This document shows positions 33,347 through 42,620 of a stretch of 64,000 nt of DNA, one piece after another. Positions within the stretch are counted from its first letter, which is position 1; each line of letters starts with the position of its first letter. The notes beneath the pieces are model-generated. The model was not told the DNA's origin, searched no databases, and saw only the letters and a program-made list of their open reading frames with translations. The DNA is taken from NCBI RefSeq assembly GCF_000331535.1, contig NZ_AMZN01000033.1, forward strand, positions 1-64,000, given 5' to 3'. The position numbers and the translations under genes were made by a program. The DNA is from Fulvivirga imtechensis AK7 (GTDB lineage Bacteria > Bacteroidota > Bacteroidia > Cytophagales > Cyclobacteriaceae).

Positions 33347-35443
33347 TTCATTTTGAAGCTGCATTTTAATTTGGGTAAATCTATTCTTCAGGAAAGTCTC
33401 CTGCTCATCCCTAGTGTTATTCGGAATTTTTTCAAAAGTAGAATGACCCAGGCAATGTGAATACTCAATAGCACTATTGAGCAGTGGCAAATATCTTTCC
33501 AGACTCAGACTATTAATCGCCGAGTTCGCTTTTTGTGATATTAATGTCCTATTCAAAGGACTGTTTAAAATATTATTTTTACTTGATCTTAATACTTTTG
33601 TAGACTCTCCCAAGGTAGTAACACTCCCCAAAGGAATAATGTGATGATCATTCAATATTTCACCATTCATAGCCACCTCCCAGGCTCTAAGCTTTCGTTC
33701 ATCTTCAACAAAGTCGTTTGGCTCAAGACTTAATATATATTGTAATACTCCGTTATGAATAGCTGAAGGAACCGTTTTGTCTTCCGTTTTATATAAGAAT
33801 GTATTTAGGTCAGAATAGTTAGACTCTGCAAACACATTATTAATCCTCTTTGGTAACTCTGTTTCAGTACCACCTGAAATCCATCTCACCAATTCTTTTA
33901 GATCATTAATAGCTCGCTGATTCTGTTTTTCGCGAAATCTCCCGGAAAACAAACTTGACCAATACCAAAACTCAATTTTATTTAGGGTATAAGCATCCTC
34001 CCAGTGCTCATCATGAGAAAGAGCTATTCCAATGGGTAGCAACATTAAGTTGTAGCTCAGTCCATTATAGTTAGGAATTCCACATCGAAATTGCAGAAAA
34101 GCTAAGCTCCTGGTTAAAGCCTTTAATGCTTGTTCAAGGGAATTTTCAATTTCTTCCTTTCTCAGATTTAATATTTTATCCTTCTTTATGTGGCTCACAT
34201 CCACACTATCTATTCCGTCTTTGCTAATTTTAGTTATTATACTTAAAAAATTCAGGAATTGCTCTTTAATTGGCTTAATAATAGAATCATTCTTTTGTAG
34301 CCCAAAACAGCTTGGCGAATATTTAACATCCTTCTTACCATTTGACAATTGACCAGGTATGTCTAAAGTGGAGAGAATAGAATTTTCTAACTTGTCATAC
34401 AAAGTTTCCTCTTCTCTCACATCTGCATATTTAGCTACCATGATATCAAAAGTATCCAATGGTGTTCCTCCCTTATTCATGTACTCAAAAACCGCAGTCG
34501 CACGAGGAAGTTCATTTGATTTGACATAGGGAATCATCAAATCAGAGGCAAACAAATCTTTGAAATAACTAATAAAGGACTCTATCCAGTTATCTCTCAA
34601 AGTCTCCCATACCAAATTGATACTCTGAATATTGTTATTCTTATATTTTTGCTTTATGGTACTATCCAAATGCCCTAAATATGTTTGGCTTATTTCATAC
34701 CCATTTGATTCATCGGAATTGACAATATTCTTTAATGATTCTAACCTTTTATTTGCTAAAATTTTTAAACAATTTTTTATGACAATTTTATCCTCACTCA
34801 TTAAATCATATAAGGGAATAAATTTTTGTGCGGCAAATTGCATTGCCACTTCAATTTTATTATCATATTCACTTGCCTCTTCACCTAAAGAAAAAGCTGG
34901 ATGGTAAAATTTTTCTTTATTTGTCGTCTTGAAGATCGTGAAGAACTTTAATCCATCTACAATATCAGAAGGCTCTTTAGTGTTTAAAATTGGCGTTAGT
35001 TCATTGTTGTCCCTTAGCATTTTAAATTGCAGATTGCTATAGCCTATTGCATCTCTAATTGCATCTTCAGTTAAGTCCATATACCACCTTTTCCTAAGAT
35101 GATAATGTAAACTGTCAAAATTATTTTCCCAGTCTTCGCTCCCAAAAAGGTCGTAAAATATGTTCTTTATAGTGGAGAGTCTTTGTTGCCCATCTAATAG
35201 AAAGAGACACCTTTCAGTAGGCTTAGCTCTTCTGTTGTAGCAAAGCTCCTTACTTACAAAGTCATCTTTTCCACCATCTAGAATTAGAAATGTTCCAATT
35301 GGTAAGTTGGTCAGAAATGAAGCTAAAAGCATCTGTTGTTGATCATGTTTCCAAACATAATCTCGTTGAAAATTGGGAAGAACCAACTGTTGATTTGAAG
35401 ATTGCTCTAAAAGTGACTGCAAGCTAAACTTTCTGAATTCCAT
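33326..35443 (-). CDS. sspE: DUF262-DUF1524 effector (SspE type)
   Basis: ATG at 35443 (MEFRKFSLQSLLEQ) is preferred over an in-frame TTG 4 codons earlier, giving 705 residues. The N-terminal DUF262 domain has LPNFQRDYVWKHDQQQML and the LLDGQQRLSTI motif (DGQQR, about residue 85). The C-terminus has an HNH-like DUF1524 motif: NDHHIIPLG, then NNILNSPLNRTLISQKAN. In SspE this architecture senses phosphorothioated self DNA through the DGQQR pocket, hydrolyses NTP and nicks unmodified phage DNA. It is the last gene of the leftward operon, 112 bp after sspD. Confidence 0.85.
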   Translation of the reverse strand: MEFRKFSLQSLLEQSSNQQLVLPNFQRDYVWKHDQQQMLLASFLTNLPIGTFLILDGGKDDFVSKELCYNRRAKPTERCLFLLDGQQRLSTIKNIFYDLFGSEDWENNFDSLHYHLRKRWYMDLTEDAIRDAIGYSNLQFKMLRDNNELTPILNTKEPSDIVDGLKFFTIFKTTNKEKFYHPAFSLGEEASEYDNKIEVAMQFAAQKFIPLYDLMSEDKIVIKNCLKILANKRLESLKNIVNSDESNGYEISQTYLGHLDSTIKQKYKNNNIQSINLVWETLRDNWIESFISYFKDLFASDLMIPYVKSNELPRATAVFEYMNKGGTPLDTFDIMVAKYADVREEETLYDKLENSILSTLDIPGQLSNGKKDVKYSPSCFGLQKNDSIIKPIKEQFLNFLSIITKISKDGIDSVDVSHIKKDKILNLRKEEIENSLEQALKALTRSLAFLQFRCGIPNYNGLSYNLMLLPIGIALSHDEHWEDAYTLNKIEFWYWSSLFSGRFREKQNQRAINDLKELVRWISGGTETELPKRINNVFAESNYSDLNTFLYKTEDKTVPSAIHNGVLQYILSLEPNDFVEDERKLRAWEVAMNGEILNDHHIIPLGSVTTLGESTKVLRSSKNNILNSPLNRTLISQKANSAINSLSLERYLPLLNSAIEYSHCLGHSTFEKIPNNTRDEQETFLKNRFTQIKMQLQNELNSLKS

Positions 35444-35554
35444 TATTATTCTCAAAAATTACCGATACAAAAACGCATGCAGGAACCAAAGGATACCGAG
35501 TTCTGCACTAAGATGTAATAATAGTAATTTCTACTACAATTCGTCCTTGATTTG

Positions 35555-36712
35555 TCAAATAAAACAAGAGGCACAGCCTATCCCTTCAGCTTCCATAATT
35601 TCCTCTTTCCAGGATTGATTATTTCTCTTATTTATACCTCTTTGCATGCGCAGATAGTGTTCTTTTTTTATAGCTTCTATTCTGTCTGGACTAGATAACT
35701 GATCCAAAGTTTCGTTATCCATCCACTTATACCCATCTTTCTCATACTCCTTCGCCTTCTCAAATAACTCTCTATGGTTCTCGTATAGCCATACCCACTC
35801 AATCTTTTGCTGGTAAAAACAGAAGAAACAGCCACTTCTACTTCTTGAATAAGTTCCTTGCTTTATTTCACCATCAATTTCGACTAAATAGGTTCGTTCC
35901 TTATAGTAAGCAGGTATCCCAACCCCACTATCTTCAAGTATTTGAAAAATATCATCAAGCTTTAACACATCCTCATTTTCGACAAGCGGAAATGATTTAA
36001 GTAAACCTACCGGTCTTATCTCTCTAGTGTTTGGGTCTTCGTATCTTTTGATATAAGTGAACACGGCATGATTAAAAGTTTTGACGGACACTTCCAGCAA
36101 AGCGCTTAGCTTTTGCTTCGATGTGAACTTCATTGAGATTGGGGTTTCCAGGTAATATTGTGCTGCTTTCAATTTCTTCTGACTAGCAATTTCTCCATAG
36201 CAATCGTTAAACTTCTCCCGAGATTTATTGCTTAAGACCTCCAATGTCAGTCCTTCATCCCAAATATTCCTTCTAAAGGGAAATATCGACTGTACATTGG
36301 GCTTCTTTGATATATATCCCTCTCGATCCTCATCACCTCTTATTCCCACGTAAGATATGGTCGGTTCATCACCAATATGCTCTTCAAAAGGCTTCAACTT
36401 AAGCGACTGAGTGCACCACCTAGCTGTTGAAGAAGGTAAGAAGCCTCCGAACTTTTCCAAAAAGTGATCAAATGTACTTTCATGAGGAGTGTCAATTTTG
36501 GGCCTTACGGCAACCAGTCGCTCAATAGGTTTACCCAACGTTATATCCAGTCTATCTATTAAATCATAGGTCTCTTGCAACTCCCGACCAGTATCACATG
36601 TATAATAGTCAACATCCAGTTCGGGGTGACGGGTTTTAAGATACAGAGCAAGGGCAGCACTGTCCTTGCCACCACTAATTCCTAAAACATGTCTCACTTT
36701 AGTCTTTTTCAT
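35555..36712 (-). CDS. sspD: ATP-pyrophosphatase/PAPS-reductase-like protein (SspD type)
   Basis: ATG at 36712 gives 385 residues; a TTG one codon earlier is less likely. The N-terminal PP-loop SGGKDSAALAL (about 11-21) marks the PAPS reductase/DndC family, which adenylates the DNA backbone for sulfur insertion. Two Cys groups are visible, RSGCFFCFYQQ and the C-terminal GIGCASC, possibly holding an iron-sulfur cluster or relaying sulfur. It overlaps the sspC stop by 14 bp, so it is translated in the same operon. Confidence 0.88.
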   Translation of the reverse strand: MKKTKVRHVLGISGGKDSAALALYLKTRHPELDVDYYTCDTGRELQETYDLIDRLDITLGKPIERLVAVRPKIDTPHESTFDHFLEKFGGFLPSSTARWCTQSLKLKPFEEHIGDEPTISYVGIRGDEDREGYISKKPNVQSIFPFRRNIWDEGLTLEVLSNKSREKFNDCYGEIASQKKLKAAQYYLETPISMKFTSKQKLSALLEVSVKTFNHAVFTYIKRYEDPNTREIRPVGLLKSFPLVENEDVLKLDDIFQILEDSGVGIPAYYKERTYLVEIDGEIKQGTYSRSRSGCFFCFYQQKIEWVWLYENHRELFEKAKEYEKDGYKWMDNETLDQLSSPDRIEAIKKEHYLRMQRGINKRNNQSWKEEIMEAEGIGCASCFI

Positions 36713-39700
36713 CAAAATACTTGTTAATAATCCTGATCAAAGCAGCCTTGTTCACATGCCTGTCATCGGTTAACTGCTTCATTAAAACTGCCTCAACGTT
36801 GTCAACCAAATCCTTTTTATCTGATGGAATAATAACCGTTTCATTCCTTTTACTTCCATCGTGATTGAAAACCTCAAATCTTATAATTTCGTCAGCTATT
36901 CTTTCTTTCTTTAAGCTATGGATATCGAGCAGTTTTTCCAAATCACCAAAATATTCCTCAATCCGAACCATAAGCAACGGTTCTTCATCGTCCTTTAACT
37001 GCTTTAAATTCCTTGATATTAGCACATCACACAAACTTTGCAACCATGAATCACGATCATCCAGAGGCGACATTAACCTATTGAAAAATGTACGGTGCTT
37101 TTGCAGTAAAAGATTTGAATCAATTTGTCCAAATCTCTTCTGAATAAGACTCTTATAATTCAAAAATCTCTTTTCCTTTATGCCCAACACATTCAACATC
37201 TTGCTTTCCACTCGATCAAGGAGGTTGCTGAAAGCTGTTCTAAGTTCAAATATAGAGGTATTTAACTCATCCAGATACGTTTGGATTATACTTTCATCAC
37301 CCTTCAGATTCACACCATGAAATCCTAATGCCTTAGGAAATTGTTCAAACAAGGCTTCCTCTGGATCTTTTGCTTTTTCTATCGCTTCCCTAAAGGCGGA
37401 TGTCGAAGAAGTTAATCTTCCTGTTTGTTTATTATATTGAGGCAAGTCATTATAAAACCTCATAAATTGACTAAAAATACTAATAAAGCTACTACCCTTT
37501 CCCTGCTTGTCTTCTGGCAGTGCTGCCAACTCCCTATACTTATGATATAAATCAACTTTTATGCCTTCGACATCATATGTCTTTATTAAAAAATCCTTTG
37601 GCTTTTTGTGGATCAAATCAAGCACATCCGATGTCAAGTAAGGTATATAACCTTGATTGACATGAAAAAGAGCATAATCTTCTCTTCTTATGATCAGGAA
37701 AATAGGAATCCAGAACTCAATCAATCCCTTTTTTAACTTTAATGGTGGTTCCTTTAATGCCTCATAAAGATCATTAACTGATTTTTTGTGGGCTTTAGCC
37801 TCATCCAAAAAGGATTCGCATACGTTCCATAAAGGGAGGAAAGACTTTTCAACCGGCATTCCTAACACCCAACCATTACCTTCTTTACGATGAATACCAG
37901 TGTCCTTCAAAAGGCTTTGGTATATTGTTTTTTGAGGTGGAAACTTATGAGATGGGTAATCCAAATCTTCAAGTTCACTGCTTTCAATTATATCATTAAG
38001 CAATGCTTTCCTTGCTGTCAAGATTGGACTACTAAGATGTTCCCTATTGACCATCTCATTCAAATAAACTGGAGTATTATAATAAGCCACCTCAGCTACA
38101 TCTGACAACAAAGAGTTAAGATCTCTGTAAGACGAAATAGATAGGCTTTTCCCTGAATTAAACCACTGAACTTCCTCGTTACTATAAAGACTTGTGAAAA
38201 TTAGTTTTCTGAGTTTTGAAACTTCATGATGCCGTTCTTCAAGTAAAATTTTTTGAGCAGTTGGATCTTCGGACAACTTTTGTACTACATAATCAATTTT
38301 GCCTATTTCAAAAAGAATTTCTCCAATGGGACTTATATTAGAATAAAGGACAAAAATCTGTCCGGGATGAGAGCTTACTGAGCATTGCTTCATTTCATTC
38401 ACTAGCTCTTTGTCACCGAAAACAATGTTTATGTAGCCATCCACCTCTCCGTCAGGAACCATAACCTTCCCGTCACTTATATCCTCCCAATTGTATAAAT
38501 TAAATGCAAAGAATCGTGGTGTACCTCTTAAGTACTGGATTCGTTTAGCAGGTAGAGTTGGAAACTCAAGAAAATAGTTCAGAGCTCTTTTTACATCTTC
38601 AATAGGACTGATTTTACTAGAAGCCTCAATTAACTCCTGCTCAAAATCAACATCAGTACCTTCAAGAAAGAAGATTTTATTTCGATGACTATAATACTTG
38701 ATAATCTTTTGACGAATGAGCTTATCAATTAACTCGTTCGCATTTTCTATGCCCATTGCAGAATACGCATATTCCTCAAGGAAAGACTTATCTAAACGAC
38801 CTAAAGGCTTACCAAAAAGATTTATCAATCCAATACATTTTAGCAAACTTGCCATTTCCTCGTACTGCCCATCATTCAATGCTTCGGCACGCTGTATTGC
38901 CGTAAATGTTGATTGCCATAGTGGTTTATGAGGATTGTTATCACGATCTTCAAGTTCACTAGACATGTATTTGATTAAATAGTCAAATACATCGGCAACA
39001 TTGTAAGTTTTGTTAGATGCAGAATCAAAAAGCTGCAAAGAATCTTTCTCTCTTGAAGCCAAAAAGGTGAAAAGAGATCGCTCATTTTGCCCGTATTTCT
39101 GCAATGCCTGTGTAAGGATATTTGCCGACAAATAGTCCATAGGATAAAGCTTTGCAGCCAAGTCTTTATCCAGATTCTTCGCATGAGAAATAAGCCCTGA
39201 GTCATTTATTAGTTTAAAAAGACTAACAAAGTTCTTCTTTGAGCGAATTTTGAACCCGAATTCGCTAATTCTTCTAGACGATAAGTAAAGAAGTTGTTCG
39301 ATAGGCTCGTCAAATGCAATGTCTATTAATCGTCCTTTTACTTTATCCCACTCTAATTTTTGATCTCTTGATAAGCCACGGGCATAGGCTTTAAAGTTTT
39401 TATGAAGTGTGATTACAAAGAGCGCATGCTTTTTAGGATCATTAATGTATTCCGCCAGTTGTTGTATAAAATAAAGTTCTTTATCAGGATTGTTTTTGGC
39501 TGCAAATTCAAGAAACTTCCCAAATTCATCAACTACAATAAAAAGCACCTTTACGTCCGCAACAGAATGCATGTAAATATCTTCGAGTCTTTTAAAAGTC
39601 TCATTAATATTTGCTTCCTCATCCAGCCCAATTTTTTGATTAAAGACTTTTATGAATGATTCGGACTCCCCAACAATTTTTAAAAACTCAAATTTCTTCA

Positions 39701-39944
39701 GTCCCTGAAACTGGCCATTCAATGGCTCAAAATAAGTAACCTCATCCTTCAAGTTCTTTTCCAAAGCCCACAAAAAGCTGGATTTACCAGTCCCATAGGA
39801 ACCAATAATATTAAACGAATGATACCCCGTCTTATATGATTGAATTAACCTTCTATATACGTTTACAGAATTTGGAGTGGGTATATAATTAATGTCATGA
39901 TTGACATCACGAAGTATATTTGTGGATGTCGTAAAATTATGCAT
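36699..39944 (-). CDS. sspC: Large P-loop ATPase (SspC type)
   Basis: The protein has 1081 residues. The Walker A motif GSYGTGKSS is at 48-56 and a Walker B-like VLFIVVDEFGKFLEF follows at about 113-127, then an AAA-like helical stretch (FVITLHKNFKAYARGLSRDQ). The remaining 700 residues are mostly alpha-helical without a recognised domain. In Ssp systems SspC is the ATPase that works with the SspB nickase and SspD during sulfur incorporation. It overlaps sspB by 8 bp and sspD by 14 bp, which supports one operon. Confidence 0.85.
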   Translation of the reverse strand: MHNFTTSTNILRDVNHDINYIPTPNSVNVYRRLIQSYKTGYHSFNIIGSYGTGKSSFLWALEKNLKDEVTYFEPLNGQFQGLKKFEFLKIVGESESFIKVFNQKIGLDEEANINETFKRLEDIYMHSVADVKVLFIVVDEFGKFLEFAAKNNPDKELYFIQQLAEYINDPKKHALFVITLHKNFKAYARGLSRDQKLEWDKVKGRLIDIAFDEPIEQLLYLSSRRISEFGFKIRSKKNFVSLFKLINDSGLISHAKNLDKDLAAKLYPMDYLSANILTQALQKYGQNERSLFTFLASREKDSLQLFDSASNKTYNVADVFDYLIKYMSSELEDRDNNPHKPLWQSTFTAIQRAEALNDGQYEEMASLLKCIGLINLFGKPLGRLDKSFLEEYAYSAMGIENANELIDKLIRQKIIKYYSHRNKIFFLEGTDVDFEQELIEASSKISPIEDVKRALNYFLEFPTLPAKRIQYLRGTPRFFAFNLYNWEDISDGKVMVPDGEVDGYINIVFGDKELVNEMKQCSVSSHPGQIFVLYSNISPIGEILFEIGKIDYVVQKLSEDPTAQKILLEERHHEVSKLRKLIFTSLYSNEEVQWFNSGKSLSISSYRDLNSLLSDVAEVAYYNTPVYLNEMVNREHLSSPILTARKALLNDIIESSELEDLDYPSHKFPPQKTIYQSLLKDTGIHRKEGNGWVLGMPVEKSFLPLWNVCESFLDEAKAHKKSVNDLYEALKEPPLKLKKGLIEFWIPIFLIIRREDYALFHVNQGYIPYLTSDVLDLIHKKPKDFLIKTYDVEGIKVDLYHKYRELAALPEDKQGKGSSFISIFSQFMRFYNDLPQYNKQTGRLTSSTSAFREAIEKAKDPEEALFEQFPKALGFHGVNLKGDESIIQTYLDELNTSIFELRTAFSNLLDRVESKMLNVLGIKEKRFLNYKSLIQKRFGQIDSNLLLQKHRTFFNRLMSPLDDRDSWLQSLCDVLISRNLKQLKDDEEPLLMVRIEEYFGDLEKLLDIHSLKKERIADEIIRFEVFNHDGSKRNETVIIPSDKKDLVDNVEAVLMKQLTDDRHVNKAALIRIINKYFDEKD

Positions 39945-40812
39945 AATACCTACTTAATAATTTCCATTTATCTTCATAACCATTTTTTAATTGGATTTCC
40001 TTTCGCCCAGCATCTTCTTTGTAAACAATCCACGGATATTTATCCTGAAGTAGTCCAATATGCTGTTCTAAACCCTCTCTATTACAGGCAAAACAGTCCG
40101 CCACCTGCAGTTGTATTTCGTCAAATGATATTGAAATATCTTCTGAAAGGGAAGTATCTGCGAATTGATCTAATATCGCAAACGCCATGATTTCGAATGG
40201 AATGTCTGATCTTTCAGTTATATTCAATTTATAAGGATCATCATTCCTGTATTCATGATCTTCCACCTTTTCTATAAGATTTAAGTCTATTAAGATAGCT
40301 GACAAATCATCCTCGGTCCTCTTTTTACTGCTAACAACGTAACTATTTAAGAAGACCTTGATATCATTCTGGATTGTTTTATCGGCAACAGTTAAATTGT
40401 ATTTCTGTAATTCCCTCTTTATATCAAACTCGAGTTGGCGCGCCGAAAACTGAGAGTTTAAATGCTTCTTACGGAACTCCTTAAAGACCAGAGGGTAGAT
40501 GGAAGCAATTCCAGAGCTAACCAAGTAATATTGAAGTAGCCATAGAGTTCCTATGTCTTCAAGAAAAGGATCCTTACCATTTTCACCGAACAAGAACTCA
40601 GCAAGGTCAGTAGTAGAATAGTCATCGTTTGTTACTGTAAATGCCTTCAGCCAATAACCAATACTAGACACCATGTTTTTTCCAACACCAAGCTTACTGG
40701 TTGCATCAACATCCGAAATTTTCCGTCCTGAAGAGATAAAATCGTATCCTTTCTTCAACCAAAAGTGTCGACAATGAAACGATTCATGTCCCGAAAACCT
40801 TAATTTCTCCAT
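39937..40812 (-). CDS. sspB: DUF4007 protein (SspB type nickase)
   Basis: The protein has 291 residues. The start FSGHESFHCRHFWLKKGYDF and LGVGKNMVSSIGYWLKAF are the hallmark of DUF4007. In the SspABCD system this family member introduces the single-strand nick at which sulfur is inserted. TLWLLQYYLVSSGIASIYPL follows, with a C-terminal winged-helix-like part. It is encoded 3 bp after the XRE regulator and overlaps sspC. The domain and the gene order are the strongest reasons for the Ssp call. Confidence 0.88.
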   Translation of the reverse strand: MEKLRFSGHESFHCRHFWLKKGYDFISSGRKISDVDATSKLGVGKNMVSSIGYWLKAFTVTNDDYSTTDLAEFLFGENGKDPFLEDIGTLWLLQYYLVSSGIASIYPLVFKEFRKKHLNSQFSARQLEFDIKRELQKYNLTVADKTIQNDIKVFLNSYVVSSKKRTEDDLSAILIDLNLIEKVEDHEYRNDDPYKLNITERSDIPFEIMAFAILDQFADTSLSEDISISFDEIQLQVADCFACNREGLEQHIGLLQDKYPWIVYKEDAGRKEIQLKNGYEDKWKLLSRYYA

Positions 40813-40815
40813 AAC

Positions 40816-41151
40816 CTAAAATATATTTCCTTGTTTTGCGTGCAGGTTTTTGTAATATTTAAGTTTCTCCTCTGCGACTTCCAATATTTCCTCAGCACGC
40901 TGATCATTTAAGATGGAGAATAGAATCTTATCCCCCATATAGCTGATCCGTAACCTTTCTTCATTCACATTAAAAAACACTGCTAACTTAGGAATTAATT
41001 CTTCCTTAATTAGCCTTTCTCCCCTCTCATATTTACTTAATGTGGACTGATCAATATCAAGTTCAGCAGCAAGCTTCCGCAAAGGCATATCCTTTGATTC
41101 TCTGAGCTTTCTGATAAAATCTCCCAACGGCTCTTTAACTTCTAGAATCAT
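40816..41151 (-). CDS. XRE-family regulator heading the ssp operon
   Basis: The protein has 111 residues. A helix-turn-helix of the Cro/C1 type occupies residues 10-65 (DFIRKLRESKDMPLRKLAAE, then LDIDQSTLSKYERGERLIK). The tail (DQRAEEILEVAEEKLKYYKN) is helical and may dimerise. It is the first gene of the leftward operon, 3 bp before sspB, and faces two direct repeats in its promoter. It probably represses itself and the defence genes, limiting toxicity before DNA is modified. Confidence 0.88.
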   Translation of the reverse strand: MILEVKEPLGDFIRKLRESKDMPLRKLAAELDIDQSTLSKYERGERLIKEELIPKLAVFFNVNEERLRISYMGDKILFSILNDQRAEEILEVAEEKLKYYKNLHAKQGNIF

Positions 41152-41172
41152 AATTTTTGGAAAAAAATTGTC

Positions 41173-41220
41173 TAACGCAAGATAAGAAAAAATATTGCTA
41201 CTTTATGAACCGTAACGCAA
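41173..41220. promoter_or_regulatory. Direct-repeat operator candidate before the ssp operon
   Basis: TAACGCAA occurs at 41173-41180 and 41213-41220, exactly 40 bp apart, about four helical turns. On the minus strand the distal copy overlaps a TTG that could be the -33 element, with TATTTTTT 23 bp downstream. The copies could be XRE binding sites. They also lie in the integrase leader. Confidence 0.4.
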
Positions 41221-41241
41221 ATTTACAGTGCATTTATACCG

Positions 41242-42231
41242 ATGGAAAGTTTAGTTATCCCAAAAAACGATCAAGCGTTATTTACACTTCCAGAAGTAGA
41301 AAATGAAATTACTTATTTTTTGGATCATCTTGCTTTCGTTAAGAGATATAGTTCTCATACTATCACGGCGTACAAAACAGATTTATTACAATTTCAAAGA
41401 TTCTTTAAACAAAGCCTGCTATTGGCCACTCATAGAGATGTTAGAGAATTTCTAATGTGGCTTGTGTCAAAAGGATACTCTTTAAATACGGTCAATCGAA
41501 AACTAGAAGTATTAAAATCCTTCTATAGATATTATTGGAGGCACGGCTATATTGAAGCGTCCCCTTGCTGGAAGCTCAGGCATTTTCAGTATTCCAAACG
41601 TAGGGGAAAGTTTATACCTGTGGATAATATCATAAATGTATTAGATAACATCAACCCTGGGGAGAATATAAAATTAATAAGGGATCAACTAATACTTGAA
41701 CTGTTATATTACACTGGTTGCCGAGCTTCCGAAATCATAAATCTACAAAAACAGAATATAAATTATTGCAAAGGTGAAATCAAGGTAACAGGTAAAGGAA
41801 AACGTGAGCGAATAGTTTTTGTCAACTCCAAAATAATCGACCTTATAAAAACGTATCGAAGTAAATGCAAACACGGGGACAAGGGTGTGTTCCTTTTTTG
41901 CAGTGACAAGGGGCAGCAGATTTACCCCATGTTTGTATGGAGGGTTGTAAGAAAATACTTCAAGCCTGATGAGCTTAAAATAAATACATCTGCACATGTA
42001 CTTCGCCACTCAATCGCAACTCACTTATATCACAACGGTACACCATTGCACAGCATCAAAAATCTTCTCGGCCACCGGTCACTGAAAACTACCGTTCTGT
42101 ATCTGCATTTCGGACCAGAGCATCTAAAAAAGGTTTATACAAAAGCGCATCCAAAGGAAGTCATGTATAACAGTATTCAATGTAGCTGTGGCACTCTTAG
42201 TCAGGCTACCACGGTAGGCCTATGTGAATGA
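41242..42231 (+). CDS. Tyrosine recombinase (XerC/D-like integrase)
   Basis: The protein has 329 residues. The SAM-like N-terminal domain (about 20-110: YFLDHLAFVKRYSSHTITAY) precedes a catalytic domain with the full set of residues: Arg in TGCRASEI, Lys in VTGKGKRER, HVLRHSIATHL, LGHRSLKTT and Tyr in TVLYLHF. A Cys-containing tail of about 20 residues after the catalytic Tyr (SIQCSCGTLS) is unusual. It sits 1.7 kb inside the intact tRNA-Arg end and is the likely integrase of this island. It is divergent from the ssp operon. Confidence 0.9.
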   Translation: MESLVIPKNDQALFTLPEVENEITYFLDHLAFVKRYSSHTITAYKTDLLQFQRFFKQSLLLATHRDVREFLMWLVSKGYSLNTVNRKLEVLKSFYRYYWRHGYIEASPCWKLRHFQYSKRRGKFIPVDNIINVLDNINPGENIKLIRDQLILELLYYTGCRASEIINLQKQNINYCKGEIKVTGKGKRERIVFVNSKIIDLIKTYRSKCKHGDKGVFLFCSDKGQQIYPMFVWRVVRKYFKPDELKINTSAHVLRHSIATHLYHNGTPLHSIKNLLGHRSLKTTVLYLHFGPEHLKKVYTKAHPKEVMYNSIQCSCGTLSQATTVGLCE

Positions 42232-42314
42232 AAAAACAAACTGCCTTGACTTTTAAGAAATCAAACAATAAAAATCCACATTCACGCAGAGCATGTATGC
42301 GGAACGTCATAGGA

Positions 42315-42560
42315 TTATCTATTCATACCTAGCTTCTCTAATACTTTTGTTTCAAAGTCTGGACAGCAAGAATGAAATTCCCAGTCCACACTGCCTGACC
42401 CTACATAACCTTGATGTTGATGAAAAGTAAATTCAGAGCTACCACCACAAGAAGTACACCTTATTCCTTTGAGTTTTGGCTTAAGGACATAATCTCGGAG
42501 TTGAGCGGCTTTTGCATTCACTGTCTTTTCGCCTGTTCTGGTATTATATTTTATCGCCAT
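42315..42560 (-). CDS. Small zinc-ribbon-like protein
   Basis: The protein has 81 residues. One CxxC (IRCTSCGG) and a CC pair (HSCCPDFE) separated by a His-rich turn (FTFHQHQGYVGSG) could bind zinc. The N-terminus is basic (MAIKYNTRTGEKTVNAKAAQ). I do not recognise the family. It lies between the integrase and the methyltransferase, in the island. Confidence 0.55.
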   Translation of the reverse strand: MAIKYNTRTGEKTVNAKAAQLRDYVLKPKLKGIRCTSCGGSSEFTFHQHQGYVGSGSVDWEFHSCCPDFETKVLEKLGMNR

Positions 42561-42620
42561 AATTTATGTGATTAATTCTAGCGGTTAATATAAGAGGCTT
42601 TTTGTTGCCTTCTTTTTGTG

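Noticed and set aside
32240-40812. A DndABCDE phosphorothioation system
   Set aside because: The DUF4007 protein, the 1081-aa ATPase and the DUF262/DUF1524 effector fit Ssp; no DndB, DndD or DndE homologue is seen.
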